64,000 nucleotides of DNA from Krasilnikovia cinnamomea (lineage in GTDB: Bacteria > Actinomycetota > Actinomycetes > Mycobacteriales > Micromonosporaceae). Of this stretch, positions 45,593 to 53,761 are shown piece by piece. A program made the position numbers and the translations under genes. The stretch lies in the NCBI RefSeq assembly GCF_004217545.1, contig NZ_SHKY01000001.1, positions 3,720,001 through 3,784,000 on the forward strand. The letters run 5' to 3'. The number at the start of each line of letters is the position of its first letter. The stretch's first letter is position 1. The notes beneath the pieces are model-generated. The model did not search any database. It was given only the letters and a program-made list of their open reading frames with translations, and was not told the DNA's origin.

Positions 45593-46729
45593 TTACCGGC
45601 ATGGGCTCTTCCGTTTCCACAGGTCCGTGACCGTGGCGTTCTCCGTCCCGGTCCGCAAATAGTCCGCACTGCGGGCCGCGACCGCCTCGTCCAGCCGGTG
45701 GGCCACGGCGTCCAGGTCGTCACCGAACAGGCCCGCGTACACGTCCAAGGTCATCGACGCCGACGCGTCCCCCAGCATCCGCTGCACCGCCTTGACGTTC
45801 GCCCCGGCCGCCACGGCGAGGCTCGCCGCGGTATGCCGTAGATCATGCGGCGTGACCCCGGGAAGACCCGCCGACTCGGCCGCAGGCTGGAAGACCCGCG
45901 ACCGGAAGTTCGTGTTGCGCAGAGGGCCGCCGGTCGGGGCGGTGAACACGAGATCCTCCCGGTGCATGCCGGACACGTGGGCGGCCAGCTCGTCGACGAG
46001 GAAGCGCGGGATCGGCACCGAGCGCCGCTGACGGTTTCTTCGGTGTCCCCTCGACCAGCTCGCCGCGCACCTCGGTGAACGCCACCGCGACCCTCACCCG
46101 CCGACGCAGCAGATCCAGCCGGGACACCCGCAGTGCGGTGGCTTTCCCCCCCAGCGCAGCCCGGTGTAGGCGAGGAACCGCACCAGGACGGCATAGCGGC
46201 CACAAGCCTCGGCCAGCGCGGCGACCTGGTCGTGGTCGAGGAACACCGGTTCCTCACGCACCAAGCGGGGCCGCCGGACACCGTCGGCCGGGTTGCGCGG
46301 CATCCGGCCATCCCGCACCGCCTGGGCCAGCACCAGCGACAGCACCCGGTGGGCGTAGCGCACCGCGGCAGGAGCGGGGCCCGAGGCGGTCAGACGCTGC
46401 ACCCACGCCGCCACCTCGGCTTAGGAGACTGCCGAAAGCGGTGTGGTTTCCCACGTCGGCAGGACCTGCCTGCGCAAGGCCAGCTCGTAGCGGGCACGGG
46501 TGGTGGGCTTGAGCTGCACCTGCGCCGCCATCCACGGCGCAGCCCACACACCTACCGTGATCCGGGCTCGGGCCGGATCGATCCAGTCGCCGCGGGCCAT
46601 TGCCGCCTTGGCAGACGCCTCCCATCGCTCGGCGTCGACCTCGCGGCTGAAATGGCGGGCGACTTCCTTGCCGGAAGCGTTGCGGACTCGGGCGCGCCAC
46701 TTGCCATCCGGTCGCTTCTTCACGCTCAC
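45593..46729 (-). pseudogene. Tyrosine integrase pseudogene of element 2
   Basis: Starting at ATG 46729, the frame encodes an AP2-like and core-binding domain. A TAA at 46421-46423 interrupts it (CAA Gln would fit), an over-long G/A run near 46145-46153 shifts frame after GLRWG, and an extra G near 46032-46034 shifts it back before PIPRFLVDEL. The catalytic parts HDLRHTAASLAVAAGA and LGDASASMTLDVYAGL survive in pieces. Corrected length would be about 377 aa. It is non-functional. Confidence 0.88.
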
Positions 46730-46797
46730 GACCGCTCCGCTCTCGCGGCCAGCCAGGCCCGCACGTCGGCCGGGTCGTACCTCTTCTCTGATGTCAT
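46726..46797 (-). pseudogene. Excisionase remnant (3' end)
   Basis: The frame ...EKRYDPADVRAWLAARAERS ends in an ATGA overlap with the integrase start, as expected for an HTH_17 excisionase. The helix-turn-helix itself upstream is not recognisable. Confidence 0.6.
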
Positions 46798-46900
46798 TAG
46801 GGGCCCGCGTTTCGTGCCATTCCGCTTCGTGCGCTCTGCGCGGGGCGTTGTCACCGTCGTGGCATGTGGTCGGCCGACCTCGCTGAGTGGCCCGCCCGGG

Positions 46901-47938
46901 CTAGGAACTGACCGGGGTGAGCTCCGGTTCGTCACGACGGTTAGCGATGAGTGTCGCCGCGACCAGGGCCAGCGCCGCGACGCCGGTGCTGATCAGCACG
47001 ACGGGCATCGGGATGGTTTCGCTGATGCTGTACTCGAAGTATTGGTTCGAGGCGTGTTCGTCGTACCCCATGATCTGGTAGGCCTCGCAGTAGGCGACGA
47101 ACGCCGGAACGGCTGCGCCGGTGAGCGCCAGCGCGGTAAGGCCGCTGGCGGTCCATCGGTTGCGGTCACCGGCCATCCGGATCCGGTAGGCGAGGGCCGC
47201 AGCCAGCAACCATCCCCCGAGCGCGCCGAGCAGCAGGCCAGCTACTGTCGATGGCCGGATCGCGCCGGTCACGTCTGTAGTGACATCCACCAGCAGCGTC
47301 GTGAGTCCGTAGGCCTTGCTGCTGACCACGGTGTCGGTGTCACCGTGGAGGCTGAGCCCGTCCTTGGTCGCGGCGAACTCCAGAACGCGCCTCGAGATCG
47401 CCTCATCGGGGCTGCCGATGCCCACGGGGATTACCCGGGTACTTTCCTCGAATGTAGTGATCTGCCATCCGGTCGCGGTCAGAGCGGTCCGAACCCGTCC
47501 GGGGTCGTAGGTGCCCGTACCGGAGATGGTGCTGGTGAAGCCTGGGCCGTTCATCGCCGTGTGCCAAGGAGACAAGCTCGGCCAAGGTAGACCCGCCATG
47601 GCTGAGGTCAGCGCGGTCATCTCCGCCGATGTCGGCACCGGCGCGGCTGCCTGCCAGGCGAGCCAGTTGCCGGTGACCGCGCCGAGCCCGCCGAGGGTGG
47701 CTGCGGACAGCACGGCCGCGATCACCGCGAGCACGCGGCGCGGCACGCGGAACCGCTGCCGGATGCCGCAGGCGACCAGGTGCAAGGTCTGGCCGACGGC
47801 CGGGCGGCCGTGGCCGGCCTCGGCCATGTCAAGCAGGGTCGTGACGATCTCAGCGCCGTGCCGGCGACGATAACCACTGGGGTATGCCCATAGCAGCCGA
47901 CGGTAACGGCGCTCGTCCCGTCCACCGATCGCGGTCAT
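46901..47938 (-). CDS. Membrane protein co-transcribed with PadR regulator
   Basis: A 345-aa protein with an N-terminal cytoplasmic motif (RRYRRLLWAYPSGYRRRHGAEIVTTLLDMA, the permease-prefix-like region), a membrane helix near 67-95, an extracytoplasmic loop of ~120 residues, and three helices near 225-335. ATG 47938 overlaps the PadR stop (ATGA). PadR plus such membrane proteins form stress- or drug-responsive pairs in actinomycetes. Function unknown. Confidence 0.83.
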   Translation of the reverse strand: MTAIGGRDERRYRRLLWAYPSGYRRRHGAEIVTTLLDMAEAGHGRPAVGQTLHLVACGIRQRFRVPRRVLAVIAAVLSAATLGGLGAVTGNWLAWQAAAPVPTSAEMTALTSAMAGLPWPSLSPWHTAMNGPGFTSTISGTGTYDPGRVRTALTATGWQITTFEESTRVIPVGIGSPDEAISRRVLEFAATKDGLSLHGDTDTVVSSKAYGLTTLLVDVTTDVTGAIRPSTVAGLLLGALGGWLLAAALAYRIRMAGDRNRWTASGLTALALTGAAVPAFVAYCEAYQIMGYDEHASNQYFEYSISETIPMPVVLISTGVAALALVAATLIANRRDEPELTPVSS

Positions 47939-48276
47939 TAGGCCACCCCCAGCCGCCGGACGCCCACGGTCGGACGGCTGCGCAGCCGCGCCTCGGCCGA
48001 GTCGGCGTTCCGGCGAAGGCGCCCGATCAGAGTGGCAAGCGCGGCGGCGCCGCTGTCGGTGAGTTTGTAGTAGCGCCGCAGGCGGCCGTCCACCGCTTCC
48101 TCTCGGTCGACCGTGGCGAGCCCCTGCTCGGCTAGCCGGTCCAGGGCGCCGTAGAGAGTGCCGGGCCGCAACACGACCTCACCCTGCGACAGTTCCTGGA
48201 CGGTACGGATCACCCCGTACCCGTGCAGGGGCTCCTTCGCCAAGGCGGTGAGGATCAAGAGCGTGGGTTCCTGCAT
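47938..48276 (-). CDS. PadR-family transcriptional regulator
   Basis: A 112-aa PadR winged helix: EPTLLILTALAKEPLHGYGV, VLRPGTLYGALDRLAEQGLA and RRYYKLTDSGAAAL are diagnostic. It should repress its own operon and respond to a small molecule. ATG 48276 is the natural start; an inverted repeat lies 25-48 bp upstream. Confidence 0.93.
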   Translation of the reverse strand: MQEPTLLILTALAKEPLHGYGVIRTVQELSQGEVVLRPGTLYGALDRLAEQGLATVDREEAVDGRLRRYYKLTDSGAAALATLIGRLRRNADSAEARLRSRPTVGVRRLGVA

Positions 48277-48301
48277 GGCCGCAGACCGTACGTCAAGCGG
48301 G

Positions 48302-48323
48302 ATATATCGTCAACCGATGTATA
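48302..48323. promoter_or_regulatory. Candidate PadR operator
   Basis: An imperfect palindrome, TATATCG-TCAAC-CGATGTA, in an AT-rich patch directly upstream of the padR start. Confidence 0.5.
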
Positions 48324-48647
48324 GCTGGCTTGCTGGTATCCACGGCAACAGCAGAAGCAGGACAACGCACTGCGCGTTTCGTGATCCAGCCTTAATCCTG
48401 CTCGTGCCGGGCTCAATTATCTGGCTACGAAGCTAGCGCGCAGGCTACCGGACGCGAACCGGCTCGTACCCTGCGGCGGTCAGCAGGTGGTGCTGGCAAC
48501 GAAATGCCGCTGACGGTGCGCGTTGCGGCTCGGTTGTTGTCTCGCTCGGATCCTCCCCTTCGCCTTGTGCCTTCGAGTATTGCCGAATTTCCCTGTACTT
48601 GGATCAAGGCGCCGCGCGAGCGCGGCGCACCGCGCCCGCCGCGCCGG
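48324..48647. other. Gene-free intergenic stretch
   Basis: About 320 bp between divergent PadR and the next minus-strand gene's 3' end; I see no gene, tRNA or clear hairpin. Confidence 0.45.
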
Positions 48648-49004
48648 CTACCGGAACTCGTGGACGACTTCGATTAGACCGACGATGTGGGCGTTGAACT
48701 CGTCCAGTTCCTCGGCCGGAACCCACAGCTCCAGGATCGTCTGGCCGCCGACCTGCCGTACCGGATACCGAGCCAGGAACTGCGTCTCAACATGGAAGCG
48801 GGTGACGTAGCCGACGCCCGAGCTGGGGACGTTCCAGTCGCGGGCAATCTTGATCGCGTAGTCCTCATTCAGCACCGGATAGAAGATCGGTTGGTCCGGC
48901 AGACGCGGCGGCCAGGCACGCCATCCCGACTGTCGCACCAGCTCCAACTCCTGCGGTCCGGTAGGCCGCCAGAGCTGGGTCTTGTCGGTCTCGGTGGTGC
49001 TCAC
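48648..49004 (-). CDS. Conserved small actinobacterial protein (often named 'ADP-ribosylation/crystallin J1')
   Basis: The 118-aa product contains LWRPTGPQELELVRQSGWRA and PPRLPDQPIFYPVLNEDYA, then RDWNVPSSGVGYVTRFHV. This family is common in Actinobacteria and usually carries the name above without an ADP-ribosylglycohydrolase domain; I see no catalytic motif. ATG 49004 follows GGAAG. It is a single gene with no evident partner. Confidence 0.82.
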   Translation of the reverse strand: MSTTETDKTQLWRPTGPQELELVRQSGWRAWPPRLPDQPIFYPVLNEDYAIKIARDWNVPSSGVGYVTRFHVETQFLARYPVRQVGGQTILELWVPAEELDEFNAHIVGLIEVVHEFR

Positions 49005-49314
49005 TTCCGCCTACTTCCTCCGTCGCCGTTGCGGGCCAGGACGCTACCGACCTACACGCCGGTCCACCACCTGTTTGATTGCCTCGTGCCTCCGGCGGGG
49101 AGCTGGCCCGTCCCACGGTGTGCGGACTCACGGCGGAGATGGGCTTGAGAGACGGAACGCGCAGGGCGCTGGCCGGGCCATTCACGGGCCACTAGCCGGA
49201 TCAACGAAGGGGCGCGAACGGGCACGAACGGCGCTGCCGACACGTTGCTTGAGCAGGGCGATTCGGGCACGCCGGGACGCGCCGGGCGATCTTCCAAACT
49301 GACGCTGCTGGTTT
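49005..49314. other. Gene-free intergenic stretch
   Basis: About 310 bp without a supported gene. Open frames on the minus strand look like decayed or shadow sequence. Confidence 0.4.
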
Positions 49315-49656
49315 CTAGCGCCAAGGCGGCGCCGTCACCACTTCCCACGAGACAGCGGCGCCCGACAGTGTGAGCAGAACGAGTGTGGCGCCGGCCAGCG
49401 TGCCCAGCAGCAACCACATCGCGAACGGCCGACTTCGTGGGGTGACTGCGGCGGCGATGGTCAGAAGCAGCGTGGCGGGGACGATGATCAGCTCCGATTT
49501 GCCGTAGAGAGCGAAAGGGATCGCGTCTTCTGCCCCCTCGACCCAGCCGAAGTCCAGTTCTCGCGGCCGCCACACGTACGCCAGTAAGAGCAGGTGGGGT
49601 CCCATCCCGGCGAGGGTGGCTAGCCACCAGCCACGAGGTCTTGCGAAGGTCGGCAT
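49315..49656 (-). CDS. Small membrane protein, unknown
   Basis: The product has three hydrophobic segments; the first begins MPTFARPRGWWLATLAGMGP. The Met at 49656 is preferred because it directly precedes the first helix; the frame is open to an ATG at 49713 (132 aa). No family recognised. It may be a residual gene of element 2. Confidence 0.6.
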   Translation of the reverse strand: MPTFARPRGWWLATLAGMGPHLLLLAYVWRPRELDFGWVEGAEDAIPFALYGKSELIIVPATLLLTIAAAVTPRSRPFAMWLLLGTLAGATLVLLTLSGAAVSWEVVTAPPWR

Positions 49657-49936
49657 GCTCTCGGACACAAGATCACGATATCCAGCGTCACCGCCGATCT
49701 GAGCCGCGTTCACGCGGATCGCGCAGGCGACCCGGGTCTAACGCAGCGACCATCGCTGACGTCGGTCAACAGCCCGCGTGGTCCTTGCAAGGCCGGGGTT
49801 GGCCACAGCGGGCGTCGAGGTCCGCATCTGGTCCGCATGAGGCTGGCGAACAGTGGCGGAGGGATGCGAAACGACGAAAGCCGTCTCTGCTGGTGAACCT
49901 GTGTGCGGTCGGGTGATACAGGGTGGCCAATTTGAT

Positions 49937-49980
49937 CTCGTAATGCGTAGGTCGTCGGTCCGATTCCGACCGGCGGCTCC
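49937..49980 (+). repeat. Diverged tRNA-Thr 3' half (att-like copy 3)
   Basis: 39 of 44 positions match the att sequence. Substitutions in the T arm are compensatory (GTCGG/CCGAC), so it derives from a different functional tRNA allele rather than from random decay. The 5' half of the tRNA is absent. Confidence 0.78.
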
Positions 49981-50315
49981 TGTCCGTTGACAGTGAGCAG
50001 CGCCATCCCCGCCTGGCCGGCCTCACCCGCCGCCATCCCGTTCCACTGGAGGCATCGCCTGCTCATCCTGCAGACCACCAACCATCACCGCGGAATACTA
50101 GATGACCACGACTCCTACCCCATGCAGCGATCTATCCCGACGCCGTCAGCCTCGCTGCGATGATCCTCAATCCCCACCGCCCTGGTGTTGCTGCCGCCTT
50201 CACATGACGGTTGCGACTTTCGGATCCAACCTGCGCCGTTCGGCTACCTTGCGAGTCGCGACCGTCTCGACCAGCAGCAATGGGCGCTCTGCCCGGGTCG
50301 GCAAATAACGTCCTG
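49981..50315. other. Gene-free junction region
   Basis: About 335 bp right of the third att copy; no gene supported. It begins with a small hairpin CTGTC-CGTT-GACAG (49980-49993). Confidence 0.4.
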
Positions 50316-50867
50316 ATGTCACGTCCAACCATCCGAGCCCGCCGACTCACCGACTTGGACCAGTGCGTTCAGACTCTGCGCGCGGTGCACGAAACCGACG
50401 CATACCCACTGAACTGGCCGGCGGACCCGCGCAGGTGGCTCAACCCACCGCGGTTGTTGCAGGCATGGATCGCCGAAGAGGTCGGGGGCGCCGTCGACGG
50501 CCACGTCGCGGTCCAACGCATAACCAGCGAAAAGGCTGGCCGTCACGTCGAACTTTCCCGGCTCTTCATCGCTCCCGCTGCCCGCCGCCGCGCTCTCGCC
50601 AGCGCACTCGTCGACCACATCCGAATCTGGGCCGCCGAACAGGAATATGGCCTCACGCTGAACGTCACGGACGAACACCGCTCGCCAGCCGTCGCCTTCT
50701 ACGAAGCCACCGGCTGGCGGCACACCCACACGACAGACGCCGAGTGGGCCAGCCCGGACGGCAGGCCCGTTAGGCTACGCCACTACATACTCCCCAGCAG
50801 GACGCGACCCACACAGCAAGATCCAATGGCAGAAACAGGCAGATACGAGGATGCCTCGCAAACCTGA
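50316..50867 (+). CDS. GNAT-family N-acetyltransferase
   Basis: A 183-aa GNAT protein: VELSRLFIAPAARRRALASA (acetyl-CoA loop, with RRRALA in place of the usual RGxGxG), TLNVTDEHRSPAVAFYEATG and a WRHTHTTDAEW end. The weakened pyrophosphate-binding loop is noteworthy. ATG 50316 is used. Substrate unknown; a small amine or antibiotic is typical. A terminator-like hairpin follows 88 bp downstream. Confidence 0.88.
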   Translation: MSRPTIRARRLTDLDQCVQTLRAVHETDAYPLNWPADPRRWLNPPRLLQAWIAEEVGGAVDGHVAVQRITSEKAGRHVELSRLFIAPAARRRALASALVDHIRIWAAEQEYGLTLNVTDEHRSPAVAFYEATGWRHTHTTDAEWASPDGRPVRLRHYILPSRTRPTQQDPMAETGRYEDASQT

Positions 50868-50954
50868 CCACGGAGAGTCCGCCACTCAACATTTCTCACC
50901 GCAGCTCAGAGACGCCTCACCGAGGACGATCCGCTGGCACAGGACAGCTCCAGG

Positions 50955-50994
50955 GTGAGGCCCTGACCAGCGGAGACCCTGGTCAGGGCCTCAC
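50955..50994. terminator. Strong hairpin downstream of the GNAT gene
   Basis: A 16-bp perfect stem GTGAGGCCCTGACCAG / CTGGTCAGGGCCTCAC with an 8-nt loop, followed by TTTCTG. Confidence 0.72.
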
Positions 50995-51314
50995 TTTCTG
51001 CCCTGCGAATTTGAATCGCCCCCCCAAACCTCCCCCAGAAACGCCGGCGCGCGACCGGGTTGGACATGTCCGCATCGCGCGGGGTCGGGGGTCTGTGTGG
51101 GGCGACGCTTGGGGTGACGGCGCGGCCGGACGGTGGGGCTGTCGACGATGGCAGCACTCTCTGGGCGACGGTGCTCTCGTGGACGCGGGGCCCTCGCTCG
51201 TGCGGGGTGCCTGCTGGGGTGATCGTTGACCGGAGCGAGGACCGACCCGGGTGGACCGGCCAGTGGGCACCGCACCGGCACAAGGATCGCTGGCTCACCA
51301 CGCATATCGTGACC
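50995..51314. other. Gene-free stretch before the natural-product cluster
   Basis: About 320 bp with no supported gene; a C7 run at 51019-51025 and Arg/Pro-rich shadow frames only. It likely marks the island/cluster boundary. Confidence 0.4.
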
Positions 51315-51692
51315 CTAGTAACCGTTCGCGCCCGCCCTGCGGTACGTCCGCTGCACCGCCTCGTTGTCGTGCTCGGTCCCCACCCACATGCCGTAGCAGC
51401 CGCGCTCCCGGGCGATGTCCGCGAGCGCCCGCACGAGGGCCGTTCCGACGCCCCGCAGCCGGGCGTGCGGGGCGACGCCGAGTTCGTAGACGAACATCTC
51501 CGTACCCTTGTCGGGATGGGTCATCTCGACCCCGGAGATCATGCCGACCGCCCGGTCGCAGGCGTAGGGCCAGCAGGAGGTGATGGCCGGGGCGGCGAGG
51601 AACTTCTCGGTGGCCTCGGGGAGTGGCGGGCCGTCGAAGAGGTCGGCGGCCCGGCGCACCACGGCGGCATCCGTGATCCGCTCGATACGCAT
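51315..51692 (-). CDS. AAC(3)-I-like GNAT acetyltransferase, C-terminally short
   Basis: A 125-aa GNAT protein with ELGVAPHARLRGVGTALVRA (acetyl-CoA loop) and GCYGMWVGTEHDNEAVQRTY, resembling aminoglycoside 3-N-acetyltransferase I relatives. Family members usually run about 20 residues further after AVQRTYRRAGA with a final beta strand. Here TAG comes right after ANGY, so the protein may be truncated. It could be a resistance or housekeeping gene at the cluster border. Confidence 0.8.
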   Translation of the reverse strand: MRIERITDAAVVRRAADLFDGPPLPEATEKFLAAPAITSCWPYACDRAVGMISGVEMTHPDKGTEMFVYELGVAPHARLRGVGTALVRALADIARERGCYGMWVGTEHDNEAVQRTYRRAGANGY

Positions 51693-51811
51693 GGCGTCAC
51701 CCTAGTGCCGCAGCCGCGCTGGGTTCCCGGGCCGGGCCCGGCCGGTACGCGGGACAATCCGGCCGAGGCTTCCCGGCGGGCGGCCGCCGAGCGACCCGAC
51801 CCCGCGACGGG

Positions 51812-52981
51812 TCAACCGCGGACCCGCGTCGCCGTCTCGGCCAACCCGACGAGGCGGGGCACCAGCTGGTCCGGACCCGGCTCCGCGGCCAGTTCGGCGG
51901 CGAGCGCGCCGGCCGCCTTGCGAATGGTCGGGTCTCCGAGAAGGGCGTGCAGGTCGTCGACGGTCATCTCCTCGGGTTCGCGGTTCAGGCCGACGCCGCA
52001 TCGCGTCACGATGTCCGCGTTGATCCAGTTGTCCGCGCCGTGCGGCATGGCGAGCTGCGGCACCCCCGCGTGGGCCGAGGCCAGCGTCGTGCCGGCGCCG
52101 CCGTGGTGCACGATCGCGTCGCAGTTCGCCAGCAGCAGGCTCAGCGGTGTCCAGTCGACCACGCGGCAGTTGTCGGGGAGCCGGCCGAGGGGAGCCAGGT
52201 GGGGATCGTCGCCCAGGGCCAGCACGAACTCCGCGTCGAGGTCTCCGGCGGCCTGCAGCACCCGGCCCAGGCTCCCCACCCCGGCGACGTGCGGCACGGT
52301 GGTGCCCAGGGTGACGCAGATCCGCGGCCGCTGCCTCGGCTCCACCAGCCAGCCGGGGATCGCACCACCGCCGTGGTACGGCACCGACCGCATGGTCCAG
52401 CCGGTGCCCTCGCCGTACATCAGGTGCTCGGGCGCGAAGTACAGGCTGGTGACGTCCGGCAGCTCGACCGGCACACCCAGGCGCTCGTACACCGGCGCCA
52501 GGTGCGGCAGGAACCGTTGCGGCATGGACCCTTCCCGCAGGAAGCTGAAGCCGTGCTCGACGGCGGGCACTCCGAGGGCGCGCGCGACCAGCAGCGCGGC
52601 ACCCTGCAGCCGGGAGTAGACGATCAGCTCGGGCTGCCAGGCCCGGGCGAACGCGAGCGTGCCGTCCGCCATGAGGTCGCTGACCCGGCCGAACTTCTCC
52701 AGGATGATGTCGGGGGTGACGCCGGCCTGGGCGACCGTCCGGCCGCGCTCCCGCATGCGCTTCGCGCGCTCCTCCACTGTGCCCACCAGGGGGAAGATGG
52801 CGTCGAAGTCGGCGCCGGGCGACACGTCCCACACGGGCAGCCCGGTGCGGACCGCCGCGTCGACGGACGTTCCGGAAGTGGCGATGGCGACCTCATGGCC
52901 GGCCGTCCGGAAGGCCCACGCCAGTCCGACGGTCGGGAACAGGTGGTCGAGTCCCGGTGACACGGCAAACAGAACACGCAC
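51812..52981 (-). CDS. GT1-family glycosyltransferase (antibiotic type)
   Basis: The 389-aa GT-B enzyme starts at GTG 52981 behind AAGGA. The N-terminal acceptor domain begins RVLFAVSPGLDHLFPTVGLA. The C-terminal NDP-sugar domain has VHHGGAGTTLASAHAGVPQL (about 291-310) and PHGADNWINAD, the signature of macrolide/aromatic-polyketide glycosyltransferases. It would attach an NDP-activated deoxysugar, likely the trideoxyhexose made by the genes at 57488-61146. The nearby reductase and hydroxylase suggest an aromatic polyketide acceptor. C- versus O-transfer cannot be decided by eye. Confidence 0.92.
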   Translation of the reverse strand: MRVLFAVSPGLDHLFPTVGLAWAFRTAGHEVAIATSGTSVDAAVRTGLPVWDVSPGADFDAIFPLVGTVEERAKRMRERGRTVAQAGVTPDIILEKFGRVSDLMADGTLAFARAWQPELIVYSRLQGAALLVARALGVPAVEHGFSFLREGSMPQRFLPHLAPVYERLGVPVELPDVTSLYFAPEHLMYGEGTGWTMRSVPYHGGGAIPGWLVEPRQRPRICVTLGTTVPHVAGVGSLGRVLQAAGDLDAEFVLALGDDPHLAPLGRLPDNCRVVDWTPLSLLLANCDAIVHHGGAGTTLASAHAGVPQLAMPHGADNWINADIVTRCGVGLNREPEEMTVDDLHALLGDPTIRKAAGALAAELAAEPGPDQLVPRLVGLAETATRVRG

Positions 52982-53062
52982 GGTAAGTCCTTCGGCTCGA
53001 TGGATGCGGATGGTCCGGCCGGGGCTTCGGCACGCGGTGCCCGGCGGCCGGCCGGTTCTGAC

Positions 53063-53500
53063 TCAGACGCCGTCGACCTCGACCCGCCGGTTGTGCACCG
53101 TCCAGGAGCCGCCTCGCGGGATCAGGCGGTCGCGGCACACCACGTGACCGTGGATGCGTAGCGGACCGTCGACCACGGTGGACATCGCGAGTGCGTACAT
53201 CCGGGTGTGCAGTTCGCCGTCGGGCTGCACCGCCACGTCGACCATGCCGAACCAGTGGCGGAACTGCCGGCGTTCCGCCCGCAGGTGCTCCACCCGCGTC
53301 CGGACCGTGGCCCGGATGGCCTCGCGCCCGCGCAGCGGCTCCGGCGTGGTGTTGTCCTCGAACACGGCGTCGGGGGTGAAGAAGGAGGCCCACGCATCCA
53401 CCGCGCCGTCATCGAGCAGCCCCATATGCAGCGCGTAGAACTGCTGGATCTGGGCGTACAGCTGGTCTGGTGCGGGCGTGTCGAGAGCGTTGCGGGTCAT
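53063..53500 (-). CDS. SnoaL/NTF2-like protein
   Basis: The 145-aa cone-shaped NTF2-fold protein (PDQLYAQIQQFYALHMGLLD, DAWASFFTPDAVFEDN) belongs to the SnoaL-like group that includes polyketide cyclases and ActVI-A-type helpers. ATG 53500 begins the domain. It is divergent from the hydroxylase gene, with TCGAG repeats between. A paralogue lies at 54916; the two share the LYAQ-QQFYA and RDHL/RDRL patterns, so one may be a duplicate specialised for another step. Confidence 0.88.
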   Translation of the reverse strand: MTRNALDTPAPDQLYAQIQQFYALHMGLLDDGAVDAWASFFTPDAVFEDNTTPEPLRGREAIRATVRTRVEHLRAERRQFRHWFGMVDVAVQPDGELHTRMYALAMSTVVDGPLRIHGHVVCRDRLIPRGGSWTVHNRRVEVDGV

Positions 53501-53638
53501 GTCACCACGCCTTCCGTAGTGCTCGACGCCGATCGATGGCGTCCTTCGCGATCGACGTGATACTGCCACCGGGCGCCTTGCTCCCCGCTCAAGCCGGACT
53601 CGACGACCGGCGCCACCTGTGCGGGTACGCGCCGGGGC

Positions 53639-53684
53639 TCGAGTACCGCGTCGAGCTGGACTCGAGCCGCCCTCGATCGTCGAG
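53639..53684 (+). promoter_or_regulatory. SARP-type operator (TCGAG heptamers at 11-bp spacing)
   Basis: Repeats begin at 53639 (TCGAGTA), 53651 (TCGAGCT), 53662 (TCGAGCC) and 53673 (TCGATCG), with a further TCGAG at 53680. Spacings of 12, 11 and 11 bp place them on one DNA face. They lie about 80-120 bp upstream of the hydroxylase start at 53762 and in the divergent region with the SnoaL-like gene. DnrI/ActII-ORF4-type activators bind this pattern. Confidence 0.72.
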
Positions 53685-53761
53685 CCCGGCTCAAGCGCCC
53701 GCCGAGCCGCCGTGACCACAGTGGTGCGAGCGGGACGCCCGCCGGACGAGGAGGTGGCTGG

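Larger units (their letters stand above)
45577..49980. mobile_element. Integrative element 2 remnant (tandem)
   Basis: A 4.4-kb segment between att copy 2 and a diverged tRNA 3' half at 49937. It has a broken integrase/excisionase pair at its left end, in the same orientation as element 1, followed by unrelated genes (PadR pair, small proteins). Confidence 0.65.

Noticed and set aside
45253..45723. Minus-strand ORFs with EPSTYALR/SNRRPTHYES sequences
   Set aside because: These peptides are antisense translations of the tRNA-derived att repeat, a common false ORF next to tRNA genes.
49937..49980. Second tRNA-Thr gene
   Set aside because: Only the anticodon loop to 3' end is present; there is no acceptor 5' strand or D arm.
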